DNA of 64,000 bases from Skeletonema tropicum (taxonomy: Eukaryota > Bacillariophyta > Thalassiosirophyceae > Thalassiosirales > Thalassiosiraceae): assembly GCA_037178625.1 (NCBI GenBank), contig CM074138.1, positions 2,170,001-2,234,000 on the forward strand, in the 5' to 3' direction. The notes under the pieces are model-generated. The model was given only the letters and a program-made list of their open reading frames with translations. It did no database searches and was not told where the DNA came from. Each line of letters opens with the position of its first letter. Position 1 is the first letter of the stretch. This document shows, one piece after another, positions 11,020 to 21,084 of the stretch. A program made the position numbers and the translations under genes.

Positions 11020-13220
11020 GTGCTCATCATCATCACATCTTCATTCGCCCACGCCCGCTACGACAAGGACAATGAAGTCAAAAACATCCTCCAACGCATC
11101 GAAAAGGACACACTGAAACTTCGCGACGAAATCGAGATTGCCTACAGTAAAAGATGCACTATTGAAACCCTCTCCCAATGCTCACAGAGCAGCTTCAATG
11201 ATTGCTCCTCCGTGTTCCCCAATCAGCAATGTATGGAGCCCGATGAGCTAGTTTTTGAAGCGTGTGCTGGAGGAGGAGGGACATGCAATGCGTTGTGGGA
11301 CAAAACGACGTCCATTGTCTCCATTCCATCTGCTCTAGCAAAAGGAAGAAATGGTAATCCAATTGATCCAGAGTTGATCGAGACAGCGTGCTACACGCTT
11401 CTCGCTGAGGATTACATGAGGAAAAAGTATGAGAATGATGAGATCTTCTGGGATTCGTACAATGTGCAACCATCATGGACATATTTTGGGGCACATAATG
11501 GGTTGTTTCGCCAAGTACCAGCATTTGCACGTGAGGAATGTGGTACTTATGATCCTCGCAAGAGACCTTGGTTCGTCGCTGCATCGAGCGGTCCGAAAGA
11601 TGTCGTCATTGTACTTGACGTGAGTGGCTCAATGTTAAATCATGGTCGGCTTGATCTGGCAAAGAAGGCGGCGATCACTGTAGTCGAGACACTTACCATT
11701 TCAGATAGAGTTGCCGTCATTGCCTTTTCGGACTATGCTTATCAAGTTCAAGTACACTCAGGTACAGATTTGCTCGTGAGAGCTACAAACGAGAATAAGC
11801 AGCTTCTGATTGAACAAATCCAAGCTTTGACTGAGGGCGGAGCGACGAATTTCCATGCTGGTTTCCAGCAAGCCTTCGACGCATTGGAGCGTACCATCCA
11901 GCAAGAATACACTAGTGGCTGCAATGTGGCCATTCTATTCATGACGGATGGAGTGAATACGGCTGGACCCGAGACCGATGAAGTCTTGCAGTTGATTAGG
12001 AATGGCACACAGCGTCTTGCTACTCAATATGACAGAGATACAAAGATCTTCACATTCTCGCTCGGTGCACAGGCTGATCGGTTAGCAACAAAGGAGATCG
12101 CCTGTAGTACCGATGGCATCTGGACGCCTGTCGATGACTTTGACGGAGACTTAGTTGGAGCTATGGCTTCTTACTACAAACTGTTTGCTTCAGGGTTAGG
12201 GAATGAAACTAACTTTACTACGTGGGTTGAACCATACAAGTTCTTTTCAGGTGAGTACATGTTGAGGATTGCATTATTTAATTCGAAATTGGCAGTATTT
12301 GCGCTTCCTTGGATCATAAAATTCTCATCTCATCTTACAAATATTGAATGCGACCCTTTGACACATCCAGCCAAGAAGATGGGCACAACGAACAGCGCGC
12401 CCGTTTTCGATCGTTCTGTTGACCCTCCCCTATTTCTGGGTGTTGTAGCCAACGATGTATATCTCTATGCATTCGAGCAGATACTAGGAGAAAATGCGCA
12501 GTCTTCTACCATGCTGCAAAGGTTTGTTCGTCTCTCGACAGCGCAGTGCCCCAACATTAATCCTTCGGGTTGCCAATTGGAGTATCTGCGCTACCTCGCA
12601 GGAGGCCAAGAAGCGACATGTGGAGTATGCAACTACGCTGACTACCCTGACATTGTTCCAGTCGAATGTCCTTTTAAGCCTGACCTCCCGAAGAACTTGT
12701 GTCAGAATACAGACAGTGAGTGATGCAAACATATACTGTGTTTTGTGACCACAAATCTAGCTCCCTTTCTTACATTGTGATTCTCATTCTCTTGTTTTGT
12801 TTAGTGGAAGGAGTCAAATACAGCGACCGTGCTTGTTGTGAAATCGGTGGCAATACTCCCTCAGAAATGTGCAGCATTCCTGATGAAATGATGGATACAG
12901 ATACAGATACGATGGGGATTGGAATAATTGTCGGGGTGACCATTCCCATTCTTTTCATCATTTGTTGCTGTGGTTGGGTGTCTTACAAGAAGTGTTACAA
13001 GCCACGGATAAACACAAACGCACCAATGACAATCACTGTGGTTCCTGTTCCTCCTGTCCCAGTCCCAACTCCTTCTGCCCCAGTAGCTGCAATTTCTACT
13101 GCAAACACTTTACCTGTTGCCTCGGTCGTAGCCATCGTATGCGATCCCAACAAACGATCTGCAGGTGAGCTATGGCCACGAAACCCCACTCCAATCCTCC
13201 GTCAAGTCCATGATCAGTGA
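11020..13220 (+). pseudogene. VWA-Cache membrane protein, copy A (damaged at both ends)
   Basis: Exons 11020-12250, 12371-12715 and 12805-13220 match copies B and C closely. They contain the cysteine-rich Cache half, the VWA MIDAS residues (DVSGS, GGATNF, MTDGVNT), the second Cache segment (MGTTNSAPVFDRS) and a membrane span (about 12910-12980). The ATG and signal peptide of copy C are replaced here by an altered 5' segment: the frame has a TAG at 10990 and no in-frame ATG before the codon for QCMEPDEL. An extra A at 13130 then shifts the cytosolic tail, so the frame ends at 13220 with unrelated residues. A 6-nt duplication gives QVQVHSG. Unless translation starts at a non-ATG codon, this is a pseudogene of copy C. 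Confidence 0.7.
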
Positions 13221-13401
13221 CACGGGATCATTCGATCGAGGTGCTAATGCAATGATGTCTTCTGCAGCTTCAGCTCCTCCGATGAATCCGTTCTATCACG
13301 ATAACAACGACCACATAGAAAAATACTTCTATCCGCATCCGCATCCGCAGTCGCAGTGCCACAATAGAGACAAACACCCCTGTAGCAGACAACTACACAC
13401 T

Positions 13402-14175
13402 ATGGACAACCAACCCGATGATATGAAACGGCGCAGCTTCTCTGATGATCTAGCATCAAAGACGGCGGCGTGCTCTAATAAGAAATCCTGCACCGAGATC
13501 GACATGGACTCAGCGGCTGAATTATCCAGCTTCATTGCTAGTGCCGTGGTGCAATATCTTGGTGTACGCAGTCTCGTTCGATTTGGTGCCACAAGTACGT
13601 CAAACAAGGCGGTAGTGGACGAAGAAGTTGTGCGCAGGAAGGAGAAAATAGCTGACATTGAGAGGGAACTGAAGGTATTGATGGGATCTGATCATGGCAA
13701 AGCCATGCGCAACGATGATGTTGACCTACTTTCTAGTATTCCAATGACGCGCTCCAATATGACGAAGGCGATGAAGTTATCTAATCATGCATTGAGAATG
13801 ATTGATGATGAAATTGACTTTCAAAGGAAGTTGGGTACACATGAAATGAGGTGGGAGAATGATGGAGATGGATATGGCGGTGCTGAATGGACGGAGGATG
13901 ATATATTCTTGGAGGAGAGGAAGAAATTCGTGCTTGAGGCATGGAAACCATTTGGATCGTTGGTCATTTTGCCTGAATGCTTTTACTGTCCTCCCAGGGG
14001 GGAGGATTTAAGCAAGCCACCTGATGAATTGATCAAGAAGGCGCATAAGAAAGCAGTTTGGATTTGGGGATTCAAGGATCAAGCATTTTGGTTTTGGGTT
14101 TGGAGAGCCGAGGATCTTATGCAATCGGTGTATGAATGGAACATGGATGATCCAAACTGGAATAGGCTGAATTAT
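13402..14175 (+). pseudogene. F-box-like paralogue, copy 1, 5' part (interrupted by insertion)
   Basis: From MDNQPDDMKRR the first 258 codons match the array copies at 20-30 kb, then stop at the boundary of an inverted-repeat element. Upstream, the same frame is open through the tail of VWA-Cache copy A (SSVKSMISDTGSFDRG and on), so the two genes form one continuous frame from about 13165. It carries unique Phe/Trp-rich residues (FKDQAFWFWVWR) not found in the other copies. The 3' part resumes at 15254. Confidence 0.75.
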
Positions 14176-15253
14176 GACCCTGATAATATATAGTACTTTA
14201 CGGTCCGTCCATCACCACAACTATTCCCCTCCGATCGATGTGTAGTGTGGTGGAAAGACAGGCATCTCAATGAAAAAAGCAGACAGTCTTCCGTCCATAA
14301 CTTGGCCTTAGCGAACATCGCCATTGATAGGGCGTTCATATACATAGGCTAGTGTAGAGACAAAATTGAAGTAGTACGGTGGCTATCTATTTCATCGAAA
14401 TAGAAAAAAGATAATTTCTCCAGATTTCCAGCAAATCGCTCTGCATCAGCAACGTTGGTGATAGGTTCATAAGATTATGATAAATAGCTATTAGAAGAAA
14501 TGAAAGTATGGTGAGAAAGAGCAATAAATGAGAGTGGTGTGAGTTGATGTGGAAAATAAAGAAAAAAATGTATCAGTTTTTTTTTATATTACCTTTTCCC
14601 CCGGATTCTTGCTCAAACTTCGTACAATAGGATGGACCGACATCATCGAAGGCGTGATTGCTGTAAAATTGTTGGGGGGGGAGGCTGGTGAAGAAGGAAT
14701 TGTAGCGGCTGCATAGCATGGTTGTGATGGCTGGAAGTTGCGGCGAGATGGGTTTGGAAGGGTGCGGTGTTGCAGTTTGGATCGTGATATCTGAGATGCT
14801 AACCAATAATAGCGACCTTTGCAGCCAGAGCGCTGATAAACAACCGAAATGCCACCGTCTAGAAGAGGTTCCTGTGTGTGCGGGATTGTTTCCGGATTCG
14901 ATGAGTAACGACTTTTTTGGATGGTAAATGAAATAGACACATAACATTGTTATTTACCCGAATTTTCCTACGCTACGGGCGGCATATGTTGATTGTGTTT
15001 GTGATGAATAGAGGAGGTGTTGACCTTGCTTCATGCTGGTTGCTGTTTGATGAAAGCAGCAATTATGTTGTGTGGCGTCGCGACATGGTCGACGCACCTG
15101 CAGTTGATTTTGAACGGTGCGTGCGTGCGTGCGGTGGTGATGGCGGTTGCTTTTTTCATTGAGATGCCTGTCTTTCCACCACACTACACATCGATCGGAG
15201 GGGAATAGTTGTGGTGATGGACGGACCGTAAAGTACTATATATTATCAGGGTC
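14176..15253. mobile_element. 1.08-kb element with about 106-bp perfect terminal inverted repeats
   Basis: The first about 106 nt, beginning GACCCTGATAATATATAGTA, are repeated exactly in inverse at 15148-15253. The element sits inside F-box-like copy 1: array copies read AATTATGAGCAACCATTCCG, and here the six bases GAGCAA are replaced by the element. There is no clear target-site duplication. No long frame with recognisable transposase residues is inside. The long, identical arms recall non-autonomous Mutator-like or foldback elements; I cannot assign the superfamily. Perfect arm identity suggests recent movement or arm conversion. Confidence 0.8.
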
Positions 15254-15577
15254 CCATTCCGAAAGTTCCATCTTTCAGGTGCTGAATTCTTCACCTATGA
15301 GTGCATGGAAGAGACTGCAAGGAATATGGCTGGATATGGGAGAGACATTGAGGATCATCGAATGAAGATTGAGGCCTTCCGCATTGCTGCGAGGAAGCTA
15401 GTCTTTCGTAGACCTGGAGCAAGAGATTGCCTGTGGTACACAATCTCAAAAGCAGATGAGTTTTTTGAGGAGGCCGTCAAGTACAAAGTCGATTTGGCCA
15501 GATTCCAAAAAAAAATACAAATCAGGTCACTCCGTGAAGCGCCCCCGGAGGGACGGTTGGCAGGCACGCCAAAGTAG
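15254..15577 (+). pseudogene. F-box-like paralogue, copy 1, middle part
   Basis: Reading resumes after the element at CCATTCCGAAAGTTCCATCT and matches the array copies (MEETARNMAGYG, EAFRIAARK, WYTISKADEFFEEA) up to about 15475. There a second insertion of about 3.2 kb begins. The frame runs on into unrelated sequence and ends at 15577. The last codons and the 3' flank of this gene reappear at about 18647. Confidence 0.7.
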
Positions 15578-15883
15578 TTTTGTTGAAAAGTACGTGGAAA
15601 ACAGAGAAGTGAGAGCAAATAGGAAAGAAGGTCAAATAATGTAAGAGTGTAATTTGTCCAAGCATGCAAGCATAGTAGTTCATTATATGTATATGTATGT
15701 TGATTATACTTTAGTGTTACAAGTTTTCATTATTTGATGTGAGGTCATTATACCAGTCAAGCAGAAATTCACAGCCACCTTGGTAAGTCCTATCTTCTGC
15801 ATTTGCATTTGCATTTGGGTTGGGATCTACTGCAGCAATCCTCTCCTCTATTAGTGTTTTTGATGTTGCTGCTCTGACTCTAA

Positions 15884-16185
15884 AAAAATTAACGGAAATC
15901 TTAAAGTACGTCATGGTTGGCCCTCCAGGGGCGAAATTATCTACAATTATCTAGAGCAATGTCACCTTCGAGTGTAATTAAGCAAATAACCAACAGTTTT
16001 TCCATCACCCCGGAATTAGCAAAGAGGCAGTGATATGAAATTCCAAACCAAGTAATGGTCTTTTTTCCCAGATCGCACTCCGAGCTGCGACACCTCACAC
16101 AGCCAGGATTTGGCACGGGGGAGACTCGAACCCAAGACCCCGAACCAGAAGAGAGGCGGTGATACCACTACACCACACCACCCCT
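15884..16185 (-). mobile_element. tRNA-derived SINE with 17-18 bp target-site duplication
   Basis: TTGCTGCTCTGACTCTA occurs at 15866-15882 and again at 16186-16202, flanking about 300 bp. On the minus strand the insert begins with a tRNA-like head having an A box (TGGTGTAGTGG) and, about 43 nt on, a B box (GGTTCGAGTC), followed by CTCCCCCGTGCCA. A roughly 220-nt unrelated body follows, ending in a short T run. The tRNA-like part does not form a good T stem, so it is not a functional tRNA. T-run tails are known for some plant SINEs. Confidence 0.7.
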
Positions 16186-16191
16186 TTGCTG

Positions 16192-16560
16192 CTCTGACTC
16201 TAATATCTTCAAGGTATGTATGCCTTCCGGGTTGCATATGCCTCTGTGGTCCCAATTTTCATGAGCACCTGCCTTACTTGACAGCTCACTAGCAGGTTTG
16301 TTACAGATTGCAAGACAGCTCAAATCTTCCACCCTAGATGTGGCCACAAGCTCCAACCCAAGTGTGGACCTTGTTCCTTTATTGCCTGTTGGGTAGTGTA
16401 CAGTTAGACACTGAAATTGCTTGCCAGGCTCTACAGTCACTCCCTGACCCTTGGGCGGCTTTGATTCGATGTCCAGTATTACTGAACCCCCCCCTCCTTT
16501 TGAGGGCCCAGTCCAAGACTTTGTAGAACAACAGCAATGTGCAGAACCACACGGTGCCAT
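16192..16560 (-). other. Unrecognised minus-strand frame cut by the SINE
   Basis: A frame of about 125 codons starts at 16560 (MAPCGSAHCCC) and runs into the SINE. With the SINE and one target-site copy ignored it would end soon after the insertion point. An overlapping frame from 16255 would instead continue to 15717 (ending LTSNNENL). I recognise neither product, and either could be chance. It shows only that the SINE landed in older, possibly coding, sequence. Confidence 0.25.
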
Positions 16561-16643
16561 CTAGAAGCTAAGATTGTCTCAGACGCGAGACGTCTAATAC
16601 CGGTATGACACCACTACGATACAGATTTATTTGGATGTGACAC

Positions 16644-17420
16644 TAGTGTAATGGAATTTCACCCTTTTTGAAATTCTTGGAAGTTGCAGGGTGAAATGTC
16701 ATGGAATTTCATGGAATTTCTGTTTCAAATGTCACTAGCTTATTTTACTCACTACTTATTCGCACTCACCCCTGTCCACCATTCTCGAGTCTAGTTAAGG
16801 GTTAAGGGAGTCTGCAATCCTCTTTCCAAGCATCTTCTTCGCATGCATGATATGATGAAGGTTCTCGTATCCTCGAAGAAGTGCAACACCAGTTGGATCC
16901 AACATCCTATTTCGATTCTTCGTAAGAATGGTGTTCTTCAAAGGTTTGGCCCTACGTTCACAATCCATGGATCCTACAGTTCCCATAGACAACAGAGGCT
17001 TAGCAACCAAGCGATAGAAGTCAGACGTCCCTGCATAACACTCAAACCATCCCAAGCGTCCAGAAATAGCACCGGTTGTTTCCACATACTTTACCACGTC
17101 TTTTGGTAGAATACGCATGTAGACTGAAATTGAGACGAAGGAATAAGTATTAACGCATTGTTATTCTCCACCTTTGGGAGAGGATAGTTCTACCATGAGT
17201 TGGTTCGATCGTCATCGTGTCATCGTCATCATGAAGTGGAGTGGAAGGTGGAAGTGGGTGGTCGGTTGATGATGGCTAGCTGATGGCTGATGGCTGATGG
17301 CTGGTGGCTGAAACTTTTGTGAAATTTCATTTTTGGCCAAAATTGTGACAAATTGCATCCTGAAAGTTTCCTGAAAGTTGCAGTTGTGAAATTTCACCCG
17401 TATGAAATTCCATTACACTA
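16644..17420 (-). mobile_element. hAT-type DNA transposon, internally deleted
   Basis: The 18-bp ends TAGTGTAATGGAATTTCA (16644-16661, inverted at 17403-17420) are flanked by an exact 8-bp duplication TGTGACAC (16636-16643 and 17421-17428). An 8-bp duplication and a TAGNG start are hallmarks of hAT elements. Inside, a minus-strand frame (17118-16795) resembles the C-terminal dimerisation part of hAT transposases. At 777 bp it cannot encode a whole transposase. Confidence 0.85.
16795..17118 (-). pseudogene. hAT transposase C-terminal fragment
   Basis: The 107-residue frame contains GSMDCERRAKPLKNTILTKN followed by RNRMLDP and LLRGYENLHHI. The spacing and residues resemble the hAT dimerisation region, where a Ser/Glu-Arg segment precedes KxRNRL and a leucine-rich helix. 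It lacks the DDE catalytic core. Its place inside an element with 8-bp target duplications supports the call. Confidence 0.55.
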
Positions 17421-17429
17421 TGTGACACA

Positions 17430-18569
17430 ACCTATTTTGGGTAAATTGGGTGCCCATTGGGTATCTTGCGTTCTGCATTTGGGTGCGTTCTAACCCCCCA
17501 CCCCCCCTCACTTTTTGGATTTGGGTGTCATTAACAGCTTTCCGGGTAAGTCGTTTTTTGCGCCAACAATCTTCCTAGCCCCTTTTACCGTCGTACGTAG
17601 TATTATCTAGCAAAAAAAACACCTTCTCCTTACGAACCATGGTGGACGATCTGCTTCCTACCATGCTCTCCTGTTGACAGCAATGGCCTATATCAATGAA
17701 TCCAACGCCACGGATCAATAGTAATGGTAGTTGTTAGTCGATTGGTGCCGCTGGGTTCATGAATTCAGTGTTTATACCATGCTCTTATCTACTACACACT
17801 TGGGCGATATTTTTCGTCGCCCGACGCACCCGCCTCACTTCCTATAGCCACTTCTATGCAAATAAAACGCTATTACGAACCGATCGGACTACACATATCT
17901 CTTCTGATAATATACGCGCGAGGTATGGTGCCTTGGTTCGGTCGGATATTCGGTTTAATCGTCCCATATCTATCTTATGTGTAGGGCCGACGATGCGGTG
18001 ATGGGGAAAAATACCGCCTACATATAGGGTGTGTTCCGACGGTGATATTGTCCATTTCATGCAACGCTACACACAACATTCGTTTTGGTATGTCATGAGC
18101 TTTCGTTGGATATGCGGTATGCTGCATGTAATGGGTTGTAAGCGACATAGTAACACCAGAACTGCCATGGTCGGCGGCCGGCGGCTATTTTTTTGATGAT
18201 TTTTGACACACAAAAATGTTGACCCACTGCCTTTCCTGCATTGTAACCGCCGAAATAGTCGAGCTTCGTTATTGGTGGACTACACCGATGGAAAGAGCTG
18301 CTTCTCGGCTTTTCATAACTGCACTGAACGTCTTCTAAAAGTGAGTTGTTGCTATTTTATTAACTACGTAGGAAGCTAGGTGGCAAAAATGGTCGCGCAT
18401 GCGCGACCATACCCGGAAAGCTGTTAATACGGGACATCAAGTCAAAGCCGCCTTGTGGATGGACAGGGCCTTGCAGCACCTGAGTGGGAGCGCTGGAACA
18501 CTGCAACACTTCCTTTCACATCTCTCCTCCACCATTGGTATAGGGATGCAGGTGCGCGGGAGATCAGGG
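17430..18569. other. Insertion-derived stretch without recognisable genes
   Basis: No frame with family resemblance and no direct or inverted terminal repeat is seen. It belongs to the composite insertion within F-box-like copy 1. Confidence 0.35.
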
Positions 18570-18627
18570 TTCGCTTTACATAAATCTAAAATATAAATAT
18601 AAATATTTTAGATTTATGTAAAGCGAA
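18570..18627. repeat. Perfect hairpin with 25-bp arms
   Basis: The arm TTCGCTTTACATAAATCTAA followed by AATAT (18570-18594) is repeated exactly in inverse at 18603-18627, with an 8-nt loop. It lies about 20 nt before the point where F-box-like copy 1 resumes, so it may be the palindromic end of an inserted element. Confidence 0.75.
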
Positions 18628-18646
18628 TTTGTTTGAAGAATCGATC

Positions 18647-19300
18647 TCTGTGGTCAGCGTTTGTAGCAGTTGTTAGGTTCAACAGAGATCAGAACTAGAG
18701 AGACTTGAACCCAGAAGATTTCTATTGCAAAGTTCTATCGGAGGAAAAGAAAGTTCCATATCACAATATATAAATAGATACATCATTTTACAACAAGTAA
18801 TTGTAAAGGCAAAGGATCCTTCATCACTCTCACTCACACTGTTTTTGGAGGCTTAGGATGATTTTGAAGACTCCGCTTAGTGGATCTGTATGTGATGAAA
18901 TGTTGGGTGATTGTGGCATCGTCCAATACCAATAGTATGAGCTACTCCGGTCCGAAATAGAACCTTCTGCACAATCACTAAAGAGTAGATGGTTTCAGTT
19001 TCATCGTGGCAACTAGTTAGTGTTACGTGTGATGACTTGGATTGCGGGCGGGGATCTTTGTCTTGTGTTCGCCAGAGGGTGAAGATGGAGAGAGGTAGTC
19101 AGGCTGATACACATTTGAGAAGCAAACTTCCCTCCTTGTGTAATACTAATACCATCCTTGAAAGTGATACAATGGGGTGCCCGTCATGGAGAACGTCGAT
19201 TGCCGAATATCTCTCTCTCACAGAGGGAGACGTTGGTGGCAATTTGGAAGGATTGAATTGATTTCAATGAATGGTGTGTAGATTATCAAATAGTTCTTGT
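18647..19300 (+). other. 3' flank of F-box-like copy 1, plus tail fragment of the 8525 gene family
   Basis: GCGTTTGTAGCAGTTGTTAG at 18647-18666 equals the last codons of the array's beta copies. The next 500 nt match their 3' flanks (AACAAGTAATTGTAAAGGCAAAGGATCC). At 19160-19285 the sequence switches to a fragment of the 3' end of the broken gene at 8525-9758 (TACAATGGGGTGC, CATGGAGAACGTC, TTGCCGAATATCTC). No intact gene is present. Confidence 0.6.
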
Positions 19301-19419
19301 GTGTGTACTTATGTGGTTTTAGGTTGTTATAAGTACCGTGTTGAGGTTGAGATTTTGTTTGTACATTTGTAAACTAGTTTTGAGACGGTAGACGGTAAAT
19401 AAGACATGTGTTGCACTGA

Positions 19420-19870
19420 TTATGCTTATGCCACTGCCGTGTATATGACTTTTCCAACTTGCTACCTTGGGCGATGCAATTGACAATATACGAGCTATTG
19501 AATGTAGCGTGAGAGGAAGACTACGATCGGGACTGTTACTGTTACAGTTGACAAATGGTGGCAAGGAAGGCAAGCAAAGCTTTGGATTTGGATCTAGATC
19601 TAAATGAGCCCGCGCCATGTATTAGCAAAAATCTTCAAGCACCTGCTGACAACTGGGGATAGAACTCCTCTCTCCATCCGTGAGTATGCACGCTTGGTTG
19701 GGTTCCCTGAATCGGTGCAATTCTTTGGGTCGTGTATCCCGTGATGAAGGAAGGGTACCCCGTAGCACACCCACTCGTCGACTTGCTTGTGCTGAAGAAA
19801 GAAGTAGTACCCTTTCCCCCGCCAAATCCCGCCTAACCCCTGGACAAAGTTTATCCCTTTTCTCATTTAT
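19420..19870. repeat. Dispersed duplicated module ahead of array unit 1
   Basis: This copy of the module also seen at 23820-24290 and 28260-28720 (and, diverged, at 9960-10345) precedes an alpha-type F-box-like gene each time. It has no supported coding content. The alpha gene that follows starts 190-200 nt later, so the module's right end may act as the promoter region. Confidence 0.55.
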
Positions 19871-20061
19871 CAACAGAAAGAAAAGTTGTCACATTCGACT
19901 TGCAGGCCAAAAATATCCCCCGGGGAAATAGTTTGAAGGATTCAATCCCACTTTCCACCTGCAACCTGCACCGACGCTTGAGATGAACCATAGACCGATG
20001 CGGTGCCATACTTATGCCGCATAATAGAGACAAACACCCCTCTAACAGACAACCAAACACT

Positions 20062-21072
20062 ATGGACAACCAACCCGATGATATGAAACGACTAAGCTGC
20101 TCTGATGATCTAGCATCAAAGACGGCGGCGTGCTCTAATAAGAAATCCCGCACCGAGACCGACATGGACTCAGCGGCTGAATTATCCGGCTTCATTGCTA
20201 GTGCCATGGTGCAATATCTTGGTGTACGCAGTCTCGTTCGATTTGGTGCCACAAGTACGTCAAACAAGGCGGTAGTGGAAGAAGAAGTTGTGCGCAGGAA
20301 GGAGAAAATAGCTGGCATTGAGAGGGAACTGAAGGTATTGATGGGAGCTGATCATGGCAAAGCCATGACATGCAACGATGATGTTGACCTACTTTCTAGT
20401 ATTCCAATGACGCGCTCCAATATGACGAAAGCGATGAAGTTATCCAATCATGCATTGAGAATGATTGATGATGAAATTGACTTTCAAAGGAAGTTGGGTA
20501 CACATGAAATGAGATGGCACGATGATTTTGGATTAGGCGATGCTGAATGGATGGCGGACGATCTATTCTTGGAGGAGAGGAAGAAATTCGTGCTTGAGGC
20601 ATGTAAACCATTTGGATCGTTGGTGATGTTGCCTGAATGCTTTTACTGTCCTCCCGGGGAGGATTTAAGCAAGCCATCTGATGAATTGATCAAGAAGGCG
20701 CATAAGAAAGCAGTTTGGATTTGGGGAGCCGAGGATCATATGGGAAGGGTGTATGAATGGAACATGGATGATCCAAACTGGAATAGGCTGAATTATGAGC
20801 AACCATTCCGAAAGTTCCATCTTTAAGGTGCTGGATTCTTCACCTACGAGTGCATGGAAGAGACTGCAAGGGATATGGCTGGACGGGGGACAGAGGATGA
20901 TCGAATGGAGATTGAGGCCTTCCGCATTGCCGCGAGGAAGCAAGTCTTCCGTACACCTGGAGCGAGAGATTGCCTATGGTACACAATCTCAAAAGCAGAT
21001 GAGTTTTTTGAGGAGGCCAGTGCTGAATCTGCGCAAGGAATGTCTGAGGGCAGCGCTTGTGACTGTTGTTAG
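20062..21072 (+). pseudogene. F-box-like paralogue alpha-1, with a single nonsense codon
   Basis: The frame from ATG 20062 is almost identical to alpha-2 (24486-25496). At 20824-20826 a TCA codon has become TAA, which ends the protein after 254 residues; the same frame then continues without other damage to the TAG at 21072. The N-terminal 60 or so residues are low-complexity plus a helical stretch (FIASAMVQYLGVRSLVRFGA), followed by a coiled-coil-like segment and a conserved C-terminal half (ECFYCPPGED, NMDDPNWNRLNYEQPFRKFH). Since everything else is intact, the stop must be recent, or an error. A truncated product is possible. Confidence 0.75.
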
Positions 21073-21084
21073 ATTCAACAGAGA

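Larger units (their letters stand above)
15476..18646. other. Composite insertion of about 3.2 kb inside F-box-like copy 1
   Basis: Array copies run directly from the codons after FFEEA into the terminal codons found here at 18647. Between them lie a degenerate minus-strand host sequence, a SINE (15884-16185), a hAT element (16644-17420), about 1.1 kb with no feature I recognise (17430-18569) and a 25-bp-arm hairpin (18570-18627). No terminal repeats bounding the whole insertion are visible, so it may be several independent events. Confidence 0.55.

Noticed and set aside
16121..16185. Functional tRNA gene on the minus strand
   Set aside because: A and B boxes are present, but the T stem and acceptor stem do not pair well and the sequence is the head of an insert with target-site duplications; read as a SINE instead.
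18989..19261. 90-codon plus-strand frame as a real gene
   Set aside because: Its 3' third is a frame-shifted copy of the tail of the broken gene at 8525-9758 and the rest is F-box-like 3' flank; it is a chance chimera.
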